Shown in pieces: positions 43,027 to 52,581 of a DNA stretch of 64,000 nt. Position numbers and translations under genes: made by a program. How positions within the stretch are numbered: the stretch's first letter is position 1; each line of letters begins with the position of its first letter. The notes beneath the pieces were generated by a model. That model made no database searches. It saw only the letters and a program-made list of their open reading frames with translations, and was not told the origin of the DNA. The stretch covers positions 868,001 through 932,000 of the forward strand of contig LT608311.1 in the NCBI GenBank assembly GCA_900095875.1. The letters are read 5' to 3'. The DNA comes from Caecibacter massiliensis (GTDB lineage Bacteria > Bacillota > Negativicutes > Veillonellales > Megasphaeraceae).

Positions 43027-44361
43027 ATGCGTATTCAGTTATCAGATCACTTCACGTACCGCACGTTGCTGCGCTTTTCTCTCCCGTCTATGATTATGAT
43101 GGTATTCACATCCATCTACGGTGTCGTAGATGGATTGTTCGTTTCCAACTTCGTAGGATCAACTCCTTTCGCTGCTGTCAATCTGGTCATGCCTGTCTTA
43201 TATTTTCTCAGCGGTCCCGGCTATCTCCTGGGGACAGGCGGTACAGCTGTTGTCGCCGCGACGCTGGGCCAGAAGAAACGCCACCTTGCCAACGGATTTT
43301 TTTCCAGTCTGATTCAGACCACTGCTGCAGCCGGTATCATCGTCCTGATACTGGGCCAATGGATGCTGCAGCCGGCTTTACAACTCTTCGGCGCCCAAGG
43401 AACGCTTCTGGCAGAAAGTCTTCACTACGGACGAATCGCCCTGCTGGGCGTTCCGTTCCTGATGCTGCAGGATGCCTTTCAAAGTTTTTTTGCCGCAGCC
43501 GAAAAACCGCGTCTGGGATTGGAAATCATCATTGCTGCCGGCATTACCAACGCCCTTCTCGATGCCCTGTTCATCATCGTTCTGGACTGGGGCCTGACAG
43601 GAGCCGCTGCTGCCACGGTACTCGGCATGGCCGTAGGCGGACTGCTTCCCGTCCTGTATTTCATCCGCCCCAACACGAGTCTCCTCCGCCTGGGCAAAGG
43701 CATTTATTCAGCCCGGATACTGGGTCGTGCCTGCCTAAACGGCTCTTCAGAAATGGTAAACGTCGCCGCCAGTTCTCTCGTCACATTCCTATACAATTAT
43801 CAGCTGCTGAAATGGGCGGGCCCGGACGGGGTTGCCGCCTATGGCGTCGTCATGTACCTCAGCTTCATTTTTGCCGCCGTCTATATCGGATATGCTATGG
43901 GAGCATCGCCAGTCATTGCCTATCATCTGGGAGCGAAAAACCGGGAAGAACTGCACAATTTGTTCCGCCGCAGCATGCATATCCTGGCCGCGTTTAGTCT
44001 CACGACGTTTTCCATCACCCAGCTGTTCGCCTCATCCCTTACCGCTCTGTTCGTCGGTTATGACCAGCACCTGTGGGCTTTTACCCTGCAGGGCATGCGC
44101 TGGTATAGTCTGGCATTTCTGTTCAGTACCTTTAATTATTTCGGCTCCGCCTTTTTCACGGCCCTCAACAACGGCCTCGTTTCAGGACTTCTGGCATTTG
44201 TCCGGACACTCGTACTGGAACCGCTCTGTATCATCATTTTTCCTCTTTTATATGGGACGACCGGTATATGGGCGGCTTTTCCCATAGCCGAAATCTGCAC
44301 CTGTCTGATTACGGTATCCACATTTTACAGACTGGGTTCCCGCTACGGCTATCTCCATTAG
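43027..44361 (+). CDS. MATE-family efflux transporter
   Basis: 444 residues from ATG 43027 (MRIQLSDHFTYRTLLRFSLP), with AAAGGT upstream; an open frame to 42970 overlaps the MarR gene and is rejected. About twelve hydrophobic segments. Family features: SLPSMIMMVFTSIYGVVDGL, VGSTPFAAVNLVMP, LGTGGTAVVAATLGQKKR, and GEPLQSFF-like LQDAFQSFFAA. It expels cationic drugs or metabolites using Na+ or H+. Second gene of the MarR operon. Confidence 0.92.
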   Translation: MRIQLSDHFTYRTLLRFSLPSMIMMVFTSIYGVVDGLFVSNFVGSTPFAAVNLVMPVLYFLSGPGYLLGTGGTAVVAATLGQKKRHLANGFFSSLIQTTAAAGIIVLILGQWMLQPALQLFGAQGTLLAESLHYGRIALLGVPFLMLQDAFQSFFAAAEKPRLGLEIIIAAGITNALLDALFIIVLDWGLTGAAAATVLGMAVGGLLPVLYFIRPNTSLLRLGKGIYSARILGRACLNGSSEMVNVAASSLVTFLYNYQLLKWAGPDGVAAYGVVMYLSFIFAAVYIGYAMGASPVIAYHLGAKNREELHNLFRRSMHILAAFSLTTFSITQLFASSLTALFVGYDQHLWAFTLQGMRWYSLAFLFSTFNYFGSAFFTALNNGLVSGLLAFVRTLVLEPLCIIIFPLLYGTTGIWAAFPIAEICTCLITVSTFYRLGSRYGYLH

Positions 44362-44454
44362 GCATGGACGTCTGTTTTTCTCCTGAAAATAGTGTAGAAT
44401 ATAGTATATAAGAATATATCTGATTTCTATTCCTTCCACAAAGGGGGTTTTCCT

Positions 44455-45816
44455 ATGGATACGACTTGTCTAGGCGCCGCACTGCTGCCACATCCGCCCA
44501 TCATGCTGCCGGAAATCGGCCAGCAGGAACTGAAAAAAATGGAAGCTACTGTAACCGCTGTTTCAACGGCTGCATCGCTTCTGGTGGAACGCCGGCCAGA
44601 AACACTGGTCGTCATTACCCCACATAATTATGTCTTTTCTGACAGCGCGGCTATCTTTCCCGCAGCCCGGATTCACGGGGACCTGGGAAAATTCGGTTTT
44701 CCTGACCTGACCATGAACGTCAACACCGACATGGAACTGGCTGAAGAAATCCTCCGTCAGGCTGATGGTCACACACCTCTATACCGGATTGATGAAGAGT
44801 GGGCCGAAAAATACGGCCATGCCATCTTCCTGGACCAGGGCGCGTTCGTCCCCCTGTATTATATGAAGAAAGCCGGATTTGACGGTCCTGTCGTCCTGTT
44901 GTCGCCCCGTTTTGACGATTATGAAAGCATGACGGAATTAGGTCACCTCGTCGTCCAGTCTGCAGCCAGGACCGGCCGTCGCATTGCTATCATCGCCTCT
45001 GGTGACTTGTCCCACCGCCTTTCTCCCGGATCACCCAATGGGTATTCCCCATCGGGCGCTATCTTCGACAAAACCGTCATGGAAGGATTGAAAAAACAAG
45101 ATCTCTCCGGCATCCGCGCCATGTCATCCCAGCTCATTGAAGAAGCGGGAATGTGCGGCCTCCCCTCGGTCTACTTTCTCTTTGGAGCCCTGCGCTGCAT
45201 GCATCCATCGATGCCTGTATTCTCTTATGAAGGGCCTTTCGGAGTCGGATACGGCGTGGCACTCTATCTTAATGAAAGCGACGGCGCCCAGGTCACAGAC
45301 CGGGCTGTTCCCGATATTCGCGTGCGCCTGGCCCGGGAAAGTATTGCTTATTATCTGGAACATCACAGCGTAATGGCCGTGCCAAAAAATCTTCCGGAAG
45401 GCCTGACAGACCGGGCAGGTGCTTTTGTTTCGCTTCACAAAGGCAGCATGCTCCGCGGTTGCATCGGGACATTTCTTCCCATGCAGATGAACATTGCCAG
45501 TGAAATTATTCATAACGCCGTCTCTGCCGCCACCAGAGACCCCCGTTTCTATCCGGTCCGGCCGGAAGAACTGAATGAATTGTCTATCTCCGTTGACGTA
45601 CTCGGCGCTCCTGAAGCCATCACTTCACCGGACAAACTGGACCCGAAAAAATACGGTGTCATCGTCATGAGCCATGCCCGTACAGGTCTGCTGCTCCCGG
45701 ATCTTCCTGGTGTCGATACGGTACAGCAGCAGATAGACATTGCCAAAGAAAAGGCCGGCATCCCGCCACAGGTCCGCCCTGATTTATACCGCTTTACGGT
45801 AACCCGTTACAAGTAG
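44455..45816 (+). CDS. AmmeMemoRadiSam protein: MEMO-AMMECR1 fusion
   Basis: 453 residues. Residues of about 1-275 are a MEMO/LigB-type domain related to class III extradiol dioxygenases (LGAALLPHPPIMLPEIGQQE, TPHNYVFSD, HAIFLDQGAFVPLYYM, IASGDLSHRLSP, GVGYGVALYL). Residues of about 285-450 are an AMMECR1 domain (GAFVSLHKGSMLRGCIGTF, AAATRDPRF-like SAATRDPRFYPVRPEEL, LSISVDVLGAPE). The two are separate genes in many genomes. Together with the radical SAM enzyme 10 bp downstream they form the conserved AmmeMemoRadiSam system, whose reaction is still not established. AAAGGGGG precedes the ATG. Confidence 0.93.
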   Translation: MDTTCLGAALLPHPPIMLPEIGQQELKKMEATVTAVSTAASLLVERRPETLVVITPHNYVFSDSAAIFPAARIHGDLGKFGFPDLTMNVNTDMELAEEILRQADGHTPLYRIDEEWAEKYGHAIFLDQGAFVPLYYMKKAGFDGPVVLLSPRFDDYESMTELGHLVVQSAARTGRRIAIIASGDLSHRLSPGSPNGYSPSGAIFDKTVMEGLKKQDLSGIRAMSSQLIEEAGMCGLPSVYFLFGALRCMHPSMPVFSYEGPFGVGYGVALYLNESDGAQVTDRAVPDIRVRLARESIAYYLEHHSVMAVPKNLPEGLTDRAGAFVSLHKGSMLRGCIGTFLPMQMNIASEIIHNAVSAATRDPRFYPVRPEELNELSISVDVLGAPEAITSPDKLDPKKYGVIVMSHARTGLLLPDLPGVDTVQQQIDIAKEKAGIPPQVRPDLYRFTVTRYK

Positions 45817-45826
45817 GTGATGCCCC

Positions 45827-46678
45827 ATGGAAGCTGCATATTACAAGCGGGGAAGTGACCAGGTGATTCAATGCCAGCTCTGTCCTCATCACTGTCATAT
45901 ACAGGAAAGAAAAACAGGCTTCTGCCGTACCCGGAAAAATGAAGGCGGAACCCTTCTGGCCCTCAATTACAGCCAGTGTACTTCATTGGCACTGGATCCT
46001 ATCGAGAAAAAGCCGCTCCGGCATTTTCACCCTGGCAGTCAGATTTTATCGACCGGCTCGTGGGGATGCAATCTGACCTGCACATTTTGTCAGAACTGGC
46101 GCATATCCCAGGGCAGCCCTTCCTGGCAGGAATTGTCTCCCCGGAGAGCAGCCCATCTGGCCCGGAGCCTGAAAGAACGGGATAATATTGGTCTTGCCTA
46201 TACATATAATGAACCGTCCGTGACCTATGAATGGATACGGGATACAGCCCCACTGATCCGTGAGGCCAGGCTCTATAATGTGATGGTAACCAATGGATAC
46301 ATAGAAGACTCGCCTCTCCAATCGCTTCTCCCGCTTATCGATGCCTGGAACATCGATTTGAAAAGCTGGAGTGATGATTACTATCGGCGTATCTGTCAGG
46401 GCACATTATCCCCGGTTCTTCATACTATCGAAAAAGCAGCCGCTGTATCTCATGTAGAAGTAACCTGTCTCATTCTTCCCGGGGTCAATGATAATCCGGA
46501 AAATATGGTCTCCCTCGCCTCGTGGCTGGCATCCATCCGTCCGGATATTCCCCTGCATATTACACGATATTTCCCACGATATCACTGCACGCTGCCGCCG
46601 ACTCCCATAGAAACATTGAAAACGCTGCAGCAGATTGCCTGTCAGTACCTGTCCCATGTCCATATGGGAAACGTATAA
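45827..46678 (+). CDS. amrS: AmmeMemoRadiSam system radical SAM enzyme
   Basis: 283 residues. An N-terminal Cys cluster (CQLCPHHCHI, with a further GFC) precedes the radical SAM motif CNLTCTFC (Cys81, 85, 88), which binds the SAM-cleaving 4Fe-4S cluster. Further marks: AYTYNEPSVTYEWIRDTA, VTNGYIEDSPL, IDLKSWSDDYY, and LPGVNDNPENM. It is related to pyruvate formate-lyase activating enzymes. The start lies 10 bp after the MEMO-AMMECR1 gene, with AGGTG upstream, so the two are co-translated. Confidence 0.93.
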   Translation: MEAAYYKRGSDQVIQCQLCPHHCHIQERKTGFCRTRKNEGGTLLALNYSQCTSLALDPIEKKPLRHFHPGSQILSTGSWGCNLTCTFCQNWRISQGSPSWQELSPRRAAHLARSLKERDNIGLAYTYNEPSVTYEWIRDTAPLIREARLYNVMVTNGYIEDSPLQSLLPLIDAWNIDLKSWSDDYYRRICQGTLSPVLHTIEKAAAVSHVEVTCLILPGVNDNPENMVSLASWLASIRPDIPLHITRYFPRYHCTLPPTPIETLKTLQQIACQYLSHVHMGNV

Positions 46679-47008
46679 GGCGTGACATACCGTCGCGTTT
46701 ATTCTACCATGGAATTGTTTTAAATATTTTACATACTCACAGGCTATTATTCCTTGTTTTTTCTCCTGAATATGGTATACTAACAACAGCCTTGCAAGGT
46801 AATTGCAAGGCAAACGGAAAAAGGATACTACCTTCTTTCCCTCTTATTTCCATTCTTTTCAGAATGAATAGTATACCCCAATACGAAACCCAATGAGTTA
46901 CGAAAAAAGCGAGACATTAACCCCCGTCTCGCTTTTTTCATGCAATAATAGAATAGATTTTTCTGTAATTTTTTAATAATCGAATAAGACAAACAGAATA
47001 TGTTATGG
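46679..47008. other. Intergenic region with two hairpins
   Basis: No gene is supported. It contains a perfect 8-bp hairpin (GCCTTGCA/TGCAAGGC, 46789-46811) and a terminator at 46902-46939, beyond which begins the promoter of the candidate RNA. Confidence 0.55.
46902..46939. terminator. Terminator hairpin
   Basis: The stem GAAAAAAGCGAGAC pairs with GTCTCGCTTTTTTC; it works on either strand and separates the AmmeMemoRadiSam genes from the next transcription unit. Confidence 0.82.
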
Positions 47009-47014
47009 TATAAT
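47009..47014 (+). promoter_or_regulatory. -10 box of candidate RNA transcript
   Basis: TATAAT. AGACAA sits 16 bp upstream as a weak -35 (46987-46992). A strong SD-like AAAGGGGTGAG follows at about 47030. Confidence 0.55.
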
Positions 47015-47019
47015 GTAGT

Positions 47020-47536
47020 CAAGAAAGAGAAAGGGGTGAGTCCAATGGGTTCAGAAGAAACAGCAGCCACGTATAGGTCCGACGAAAAGGGAGAAACAAG
47101 TAATACCGTAAGAAACGCAAGCGGAACGACAAGGCACGTAGCCTGGAGAAAGGAAAGACGAATTTCGTTGGACTGTCATGCATTATCAGACAATACAGTG
47201 TTCTGACCAGCCACTCCGACCAGGGAATCAGACGAACAAGGTAATCACTACGCAAAGGCATCCGGACCGTCAAGACGGGAGATGGATACGTACTAACCGG
47301 CGGTGAAGGTATCGGTCGGAAAGCACGGATACGAAGAATCCTGTTTACACTGTCATTGTTCGTTACAAGTACAAAAAGCAGCAGCATCTAAATCTTCGTT
47401 TACATAGATTACAACTGAATCGGTTTATGGTTTATGTAGTAAGCGAATGATTGTGTGTGATTTTTTGCGAGGTTAAAGATACCAGAACCAGAATAACTCA
47501 TATCGACTGCACATAAGAAAGAAACGTAAGAAAACC
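47020..47536 (+). ncRNA. Candidate non-coding or leader-type RNA, unassigned
   Basis: About 500 nt bounded by a TATAAT box and a strong terminator, with no frame I accept as a normal protein. The only frame with a ribosome binding site is 47045-47206 (53 codons, MGSEETAATYRSDEKGETSN and on; polar, no family). Beyond it all plus frames are closed. Several local stems are visible, such as GTATC/GATAC around 47309-47334, CCGT/ACGG near 47270, ACGAA/TTCGT near 47158, and a possible long-range pairing of TCCGACG with CGTTGGA. It does not carry the hallmarks of RNase P RNA, tmRNA, SRP RNA or 6S RNA that I can check. It could also be a decayed gene. Confidence 0.4.
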
Positions 47537-47567
47537 CGGCGGGCATATGTCGTGTGCCCGCCGGGTT
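47532..47567. terminator. Bidirectional terminator of trp operon and candidate RNA
   Basis: A long GC-rich stem AACCCGGCGGGCA paired with TGCCCGCCGGGTT. On the minus strand it is followed by TTTCTTACG, for trpA; on the plus strand by a T-rich stretch. Confidence 0.87.
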
Positions 47568-47599
47568 CATTTTGTCTCTGCAACTCCTGTTTCGTATAT

Positions 47600-48382
47600 T
47601 TATTGTATACCACGCATGGTTGCTTCCTTCATGGCTTTTACATAATCATAAATATGAGGAGCCGCATCATCTCCATATTTGGCAATAATCTTGACGATAG
47701 CGCTGCCGACGATGACACCATCGGCTATGGCACCGATTTTTTCGGCCTGTTCTGTCCTATTGATGCCGAACCCTACTGCCGCCGGCACATTAGTCACATG
47801 TTTTACGACATCGATGATTTCTTTGAGGTCTGTTTTGATTTCCGTACGTGTCCCAGTAACTCCCAAAGAGGAAACGATGTACAAGAACCCTTCTCCCACT
47901 TTTGCTATTTTTTCAATGCGATCTTTCGATGTCGGTGCAATCATAGAAATGATATCGATACCATGCGCTTTAGCTGCCGCCGCACATTCTCCCCTTTCTT
48001 CATAGGGCATGTCGGGAATGATGATGCCATCCATTCCCGTTTCTTCACAACGGGCGAAGAAACGGTCCGGTCCGTAGTGGAAAACGGGATTCAGATACGT
48101 CAGGAATACGAGTGGAATCTGTGTTTCTTTCCGCACTTTTTTTACCAGTTCAAATACGTCATCTATGCGCGTGCCGGCTTCCAGTGCCCGCAAATCAGCT
48201 TCCTGGATAACGACGCCTTCGGCAATCGGATCGGAAAAAGGGATTCCGATTTCTATTAAATCGGCGCCAGCCTTTTCCATGGTCATAATATATTCATAGG
48301 TTTTATCGAGTGACGGATCCCCGGCAGTCAGAAATCCGATAAACGCCTTGCCATCTTTAAATGCGTTGCCAATCTTACTCAT
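47600..48382 (-). CDS. trpA: Tryptophan synthase alpha subunit
   Basis: 260 residues from ATG 48382 ([17 protein letters not shown]), with GGGAGGG upstream, overlapping the trpB stop by 8 bp. It cleaves indole-3-glycerol phosphate to indole and glyceraldehyde-3-phosphate; the indole channels to TrpB. TIM-barrel marks: [30 protein letters not shown] (catalytic Glu), [23 protein letters not shown] (catalytic Asp), and [13 protein letters not shown]. Last gene of trpEGDCFBA. Confidence 0.96.
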   Translation of the reverse strand: MSKIGNAFKDGKAFIGFLTAGDPSLDKTYEYIMTMEKAGADLIEIGIPFSDPIAEGVVIQEADLRALEAGTRIDDVFELVKKVRKETQIPLVFLTYLNPVFHYGPDRFFARCEETGMDGIIIPDMPYEERGECAAAAKAHGIDIISMIAPTSKDRIEKIAKVGEGFLYIVSSLGVTGTRTEIKTDLKEIIDVVKHVTNVPAAVGFGINRTEQAEKIGAIADGVIVGSAIVKIIAKYGDDAAPHIYDYVKAMKEATMRGIQ

Positions 48383-49559
48383 GGATGTCCCTCCCTTTAT
48401 ATCTTGCAATAGCCGCTACGTCTTTATCTCCCCGACCGGACAGGCAGACGATGATGATATCGTCTTTATTCATCTTCGGTGCTATCTGCATCGCATGGTA
48501 CACGGCATGAGCACTTTCGATAGCGCAGATGATGCCTTCCGTGCGGGCCAGATATTCAAAGGCTTCTACGGCCTGATCATCTTTGACCGGCACATACTGG
48601 GCACGGCCCGTTTCATGCAGGTAAGCGTGTTCCGGTCCGATACCAGGGTAATCGAGGCCAGCCGAAATGGAATATACGGCATCAATCTGCCCATCATCAT
48701 TCTGGCAGAACAGGGACTTCATGCCGTGGAAAATGCCGACTTTGCCTTTGGCAATAGTAGCCGCATGAAGTTTCGTATCGATCCCCTTGCCGGCAGCCTC
48801 ACAGCCAATGAGTTGTACGCCTGTATCAGGGATAAAATGATAGAACATGCCCATGGCGTTCGATCCGCCGCCTACACAAGCCAGAACGGCATTCGGCAGT
48901 TTTCCTTCTTTTTCCAGAATCTGCTGCCGGGCTTCCTCGCTGATGACGGCCTGGAAATCACGGACCATCATCGGGAACGGATGGGGACCCATGGTCGAGC
49001 CGATGACATAGTGCGTATCATCGACACGGCTGACCCATTCGCGCATCGCTTCGTTGACAGCATCCTTGAGAACACGCGACCCCGATGTAACGGCATGGAC
49101 TTTGGCTCCCAGTAATTCCATGCGGTACACATTCAGTGCCTGGCGTATCGTATCTTCTTCCCCCATGAATACTTCACATTCCAATCCCAGGAATGCCGCT
49201 GCCGTAGCCGTAGCTACCCCGTGCTGCCCGGCACCTGTTTCGGCAATGACCCGGGTCTTACCCATCTTTTTTGCCAGCAGGCACTGGCCGAGGGCATTAT
49301 TGATTTTATGGGCACCTGTATGGTTCAGGTCTTCCCGTTTCAGATAAATCTTAGCGCCGCCCAGGTCTTTCGTCATCCGTTCGGCATAATACAAAAGGGA
49401 GGGCCGGTTGGCATAATTATCGAGCAAATCCTTCAGTTCTGCCTGGAACTGAGGGTCTTTTTTATAATACGCATAGGTTTTGTCGAGCCGCTGGATTTCA
49501 TTCATCAGTGTTTCCGGTATATACTGGCCGCCGAAAGGGCCGAATCTTCCTGTTGTCAT
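48375..49559 (-). CDS. trpB: Tryptophan synthase beta subunit
   Basis: 394 residues. PLP enzyme joining indole and serine to tryptophan. Marks: [11 protein letters not shown] at the N-terminus, [19 protein letters not shown] with the PLP lysine, [31 protein letters not shown] (phosphate-binding loop), and CLSGRGDKD at the end. The ATG overlaps the trpF stop (ATGA). It is the TrpB1 type that pairs with TrpA. Confidence 0.97.
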   Translation of the reverse strand: MTTGRFGPFGGQYIPETLMNEIQRLDKTYAYYKKDPQFQAELKDLLDNYANRPSLLYYAERMTKDLGGAKIYLKREDLNHTGAHKINNALGQCLLAKKMGKTRVIAETGAGQHGVATATAAAFLGLECEVFMGEEDTIRQALNVYRMELLGAKVHAVTSGSRVLKDAVNEAMREWVSRVDDTHYVIGSTMGPHPFPMMVRDFQAVISEEARQQILEKEGKLPNAVLACVGGGSNAMGMFYHFIPDTGVQLIGCEAAGKGIDTKLHAATIAKGKVGIFHGMKSLFCQNDDGQIDAVYSISAGLDYPGIGPEHAYLHETGRAQYVPVKDDQAVEAFEYLARTEGIICAIESAHAVYHAMQIAPKMNKDDIIIVCLSGRGDKDVAAIARYKGRDIHE

Positions 49560-50173
49560 CGTTGTTCCTCCTCTACCATGGCACCGCGCAGGCAGGCCAT
49601 GAATCGTTTTATTTTGTCATAATCCTTATATCCGTTCGTTTCGATGCCGCTGCTCACGTCGACGGCAAAAGGCCGGTAGGCAAGGGCTTGTTCGATATTT
49701 TCCGGTGACAGACCGCCAGCCAGAAAATAGGGGCGTTCCAGAAAGCGGAGCAGGTCCCAGTCAAAAGCCTGACCGCTGCCGCCACTGCCGTGGTCGACAA
49801 GCACGTAAGTGACGCTGCTGGTGTTTGCCGCTTTAGCATCTGCTTCAGATTCCAGAGAAAAAGCCTTAATGAGGGGCGCTTTCGTTTGCTGCCGCAAGGC
49901 TTTTATATAAGCCTCATCCTCACTGCCATGGAGCTGTACGACCTGGATGGTGCCAGCCTCTAGCAGCCGCAGGATATGTTCCTGCGGTTCATCGACAAAG
50001 ACGCCGACCGCCGGGATGTCCGACAGCAGATGACTTCTTAAGGCCGCGGCTTGTTCGTCCGTTACGCGCCGTTTTTTACCGGCAAAGACAAAGCCGACGT
50101 AATCGGGCCGGAATTCATTGGCCCAGTCGATGTCACAGAGCCGTTTCAGGCCGCATAATTTAACCCGCGTCAT
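49556..50173 (-). CDS. trpF: Phosphoribosylanthranilate isomerase
   Basis: 205 residues from ATG 50173 ([18 protein letters not shown]), with GGTGAGG upstream and overlapping the trpC 3' end by 14 bp. It isomerises PRA to CdRP. Marks: KLCGLKR with the catalytic Cys, [43 protein letters not shown] (catalytic Asp), and [11 protein letters not shown]. Confidence 0.95.
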   Translation of the reverse strand: MTRVKLCGLKRLCDIDWANEFRPDYVGFVFAGKKRRVTDEQAAALRSHLLSDIPAVGVFVDEPQEHILRLLEAGTIQVVQLHGSEDEAYIKALRQQTKAPLIKAFSLESEADAKAANTSSVTYVLVDHGSGGSGQAFDWDLLRFLERPYFLAGGLSPENIEQALAYRPFAVDVSSGIETNGYKDYDKIKRFMACLRGAMVEEEQR

Positions 50174-50954
50174 GGACCTCACCTGCCAGTTCTTGGAGCA
50201 TCGCTTTTTTATCAGCTGCCCGCATCAGCGTTTCGCCAATCAGGACGGCATCGACGCCGTGCTGCCGCAAGACCTTCGTATGCGCTGCCGTCTTGATGCC
50301 GCTTTCGGCTACAAAGAGGACTGACGGCGGTACGAGAGGCCGCAGATTGCAGCTCGTATCCAGAGAGACCGTGAAATCTTTCAGATTGCGGTTATTGACG
50401 CCGATGATACGCGCCCCGGCCGCTATGGCCCGGCGCACCTCCTGCTCATCGTGGGCTTCTACCAGCGCCGACAGTCCCAATGAATCAGCCAGCGCAAAAA
50501 ACCGCCGCAAGGTATCATCGTCGAGAATCGCACAAATAAGAAGAACAGCTGCCGCCCCATTAGCACGGGCTTCATAAATCTGATACTCATCAATGATGAA
50601 ATCTTTGCGCAGGACAGGAATCGAAACCTGGCTGGCAATGTCCTTCAAATAGTCTATGCATCCCTGGAAATAATCCCGTTCGGTCAGGCAGGAAATAGCC
50701 GCTGCCCCGGCTTCTTCGTAGGCTTTCGCAATTGCAATATACGGAAAATCGGGAGCAATCAGCCCTTTCGACGGCGAAGCTCTCTTGACTTCACAAATAA
50801 AGGACAATCCATCTTGTGCCAGTGCCTTTTCAAAGGGGAACCCCTGTTTCTGCCGTGCGGATAAAGCCATTTCTTTCATCATTTCTGGAGAAATCCGTTC
50901 TTTATCAGCCGCCAGCCGTCTGGCTACAGCAGCGGTAATATTATCCAGTATCAT
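50160..50954 (-). CDS. trpC: Indole-3-glycerol phosphate synthase
   Basis: 264 residues from ATG 50954 (MILDNITAAVARRLAADKER), with AAAGGTGGG upstream; an open frame to 50987 overlaps trpD. It converts CdRP to indole-3-glycerol phosphate. Marks: FICEVKRASPSKG (catalytic Glu/Lys), IPVLRKDFIIDEYQI (catalytic Lys), LVEAHDEQE, IIGVNNRNLKDF, and VAESGIKT. Confidence 0.96.
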   Translation of the reverse strand: MILDNITAAVARRLAADKERISPEMMKEMALSARQKQGFPFEKALAQDGLSFICEVKRASPSKGLIAPDFPYIAIAKAYEEAGAAAISCLTERDYFQGCIDYLKDIASQVSIPVLRKDFIIDEYQIYEARANGAAAVLLICAILDDDTLRRFFALADSLGLSALVEAHDEQEVRRAIAAGARIIGVNNRNLKDFTVSLDTSCNLRPLVPPSVLFVAESGIKTAAHTKVLRQHGVDAVLIGETLMRAADKKAMLQELAGEVHDAG

Positions 50955-50967
50955 CGTCTGCCCACCT

Positions 50968-51990
50968 TTACTGATTGCTGACAGCAATGCAGCGATTCAG
51001 TGTTTCCGTCGCCTTACCGCTATCGATGAGCGAAGCAGCCAGTTTGATGCCGTCGGCGATGGAATCAGCCTTGCGGGCTACGAACAGCGCCGCGCCGGCG
51101 TTAAGCAGTACAGCATTTCGTTTTGTTCCTTGAATCTTGCCTGCCAGAAGATCTCTTGTAATCTGTGCGTTTTCTTCCGGTTTACCGCCAATCAGGTCTG
51201 CTTTTTCCCCCGGCATCATACCGAAATCTTCCGGCCGGATGACCGATGTCCGGTAATAACCGTCACGCAATTCACAGATTGTCGTCGGGCCATTCGGCGA
51301 TATTTCATCGAGTTTTTCTTTGCCATAGGCGACAATGGCCCGTTTGACGCCAAGGGAATCGAGGACTTTCACCAGTGGTTCCACCAGGTATTCATCGTAG
51401 ACGCCGAGAAGGAACATTTCCGGTTTTGCCGGGTTGGTCAACGGCCCGAGGATATTGAATACCGTACGGAAGCCCAGTTCTTTGCGGATGGGACCGACGT
51501 ATTTCATGGCGGCGTGATATTTCTGAGCGAACATAAAGCAGAAATTCGTTTCTTTCAGCATGGTCAGAGCCAGCTGCGGATCTTCCTGAATATTGATACC
51601 CAGCGCTTCCAGGCAGTCTGCCGTGCCGCACAGCGACGAGGCAGCGCGATTGCCGTGCTTAGCTACTTTGACGCCCGCTGCGGCAATGACCATGGCGGCC
51701 GTCGTGGAAATATTGAAGGTATGGGCGCCATCACCGCCGGTACCGACGATTTCCAGCACTTCCATGCCCGGATGTGGAACGGGCGTTGCCAGGGATCGCA
51801 TCGCTTCGGCACATCCCGAAATTTCATCAATGGTTTCTGCTTTCGTACTCTTTGTAGAAAGCGCGGAAAGAAAAGCCGCATTCTGCGTCGGCGTCGTTTC
51901 CCCTTTCATGATTTCCAGCATGACCGTTTTGGCTTCATCGTACGTCAGGTCACCTTTGCTGACAATTTTAATAATCGCTTCTTTAATCAT
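50968..51990 (-). CDS. trpD: Anthranilate phosphoribosyltransferase
   Basis: 340 residues. It transfers phosphoribose from PRPP to anthranilate. Marks: [17 protein letters not shown] (PRPP/phosphate loop), [40 protein letters not shown], and the [10 protein letters not shown] region. It stands as a separate protein, not fused to trpG, between trpG and trpC. Confidence 0.96.
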   Translation of the reverse strand: MIKEAIIKIVSKGDLTYDEAKTVMLEIMKGETTPTQNAAFLSALSTKSTKAETIDEISGCAEAMRSLATPVPHPGMEVLEIVGTGGDGAHTFNISTTAAMVIAAAGVKVAKHGNRAASSLCGTADCLEALGINIQEDPQLALTMLKETNFCFMFAQKYHAAMKYVGPIRKELGFRTVFNILGPLTNPAKPEMFLLGVYDEYLVEPLVKVLDSLGVKRAIVAYGKEKLDEISPNGPTTICELRDGYYRTSVIRPEDFGMMPGEKADLIGGKPEENAQITRDLLAGKIQGTKRNAVLLNAGAALFVARKADSIADGIKLAASLIDSGKATETLNRCIAVSNQ

Positions 51991-52008
51991 GATAAATCCC
52001 CCTCTGTC

Positions 52009-52581
52009 CTATATATGCATATTTAAGAAATTTTGTATCATAATCGGTCCCTGCGGTGTCAGGATAGATTCCGGATGAAACTGCAGGCCATATGTCGGAT
52101 AGTCTTTGTGCCGTACCGCCATGATTTCCCCATCCTCCGTCCGGGCTAGAACCTGTAATTCATCGGGCAGCGTATCCGGATCCAGTGCCAGCGAGTGATA
52201 CCGGCCCACATCGATACGTTTGCCGAGGCCGGAAAACAATGGATCTTCCGTGTCAACTTCCACGATGGACTGCTTGCCATGCATCAATTCTTTGGCGTAG
52301 GTAATCGTACCGCCATAGGCTTCACATAAAGCCTGATGGCCCAGGCAGACGCCGAGGAGTGGCACTTTGCCGGTAAAATAGGTAATGGCCTGTTCACAGA
52401 TTCCTGCATCGGCCGGTCTTCCCGGTCCCGGAGAAATGATGATGTGGTCCGGCTTCATGGCAGCAATCTCTTCTACCGTCTTTTCATCATTGCGGATGGC
52501 CAAAATATCCGGGTCGAATTGTCCCAGGAGCTGATACAAATTATAGGTAAAACTATCATAGTTATCGATGAGTACAATCAT
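52009..52581 (-). CDS. trpG: Anthranilate synthase glutamine amidotransferase component
   Basis: 190 residues. Class I amidotransferase giving ammonia from glutamine to TrpE. Marks: IDNYDSFTYNLYQLLG, IISPGPGRPADAG, LLGVCLGHQALCEAYGG with nucleophile Cys, and QFHPESILTPQG with catalytic His-Glu. The ATG overlaps the trpE stop by 4 bp. It may also serve para-aminobenzoate synthesis, as in some Firmicutes (not testable here). Confidence 0.96.
   Translation of the reverse strand: MIVLIDNYDSFTYNLYQLLGQFDPDILAIRNDEKTVEEIAAMKPDHIIISPGPGRPADAGICEQAITYFTGKVPLLGVCLGHQALCEAYGGTITYAKELMHGKQSIVEVDTEDPLFSGLGKRIDVGRYHSLALDPDTLPDELQVLARTEDGEIMAVRHKDYPTYGLQFHPESILTPQGPIMIQNFLNMHI

Noticed and set aside
47019-47387. 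Minus-strand 122-codon frame in the candidate RNA region
   Set aside because: No ribosome binding site, and a Leu/Arg/Phe/Tyr-rich composition typical of an antisense reading; no family.
50785-52026. A 413-codon open frame on the plus strand
   Set aside because: Antisense to trpD and trpC, which are unmistakable.
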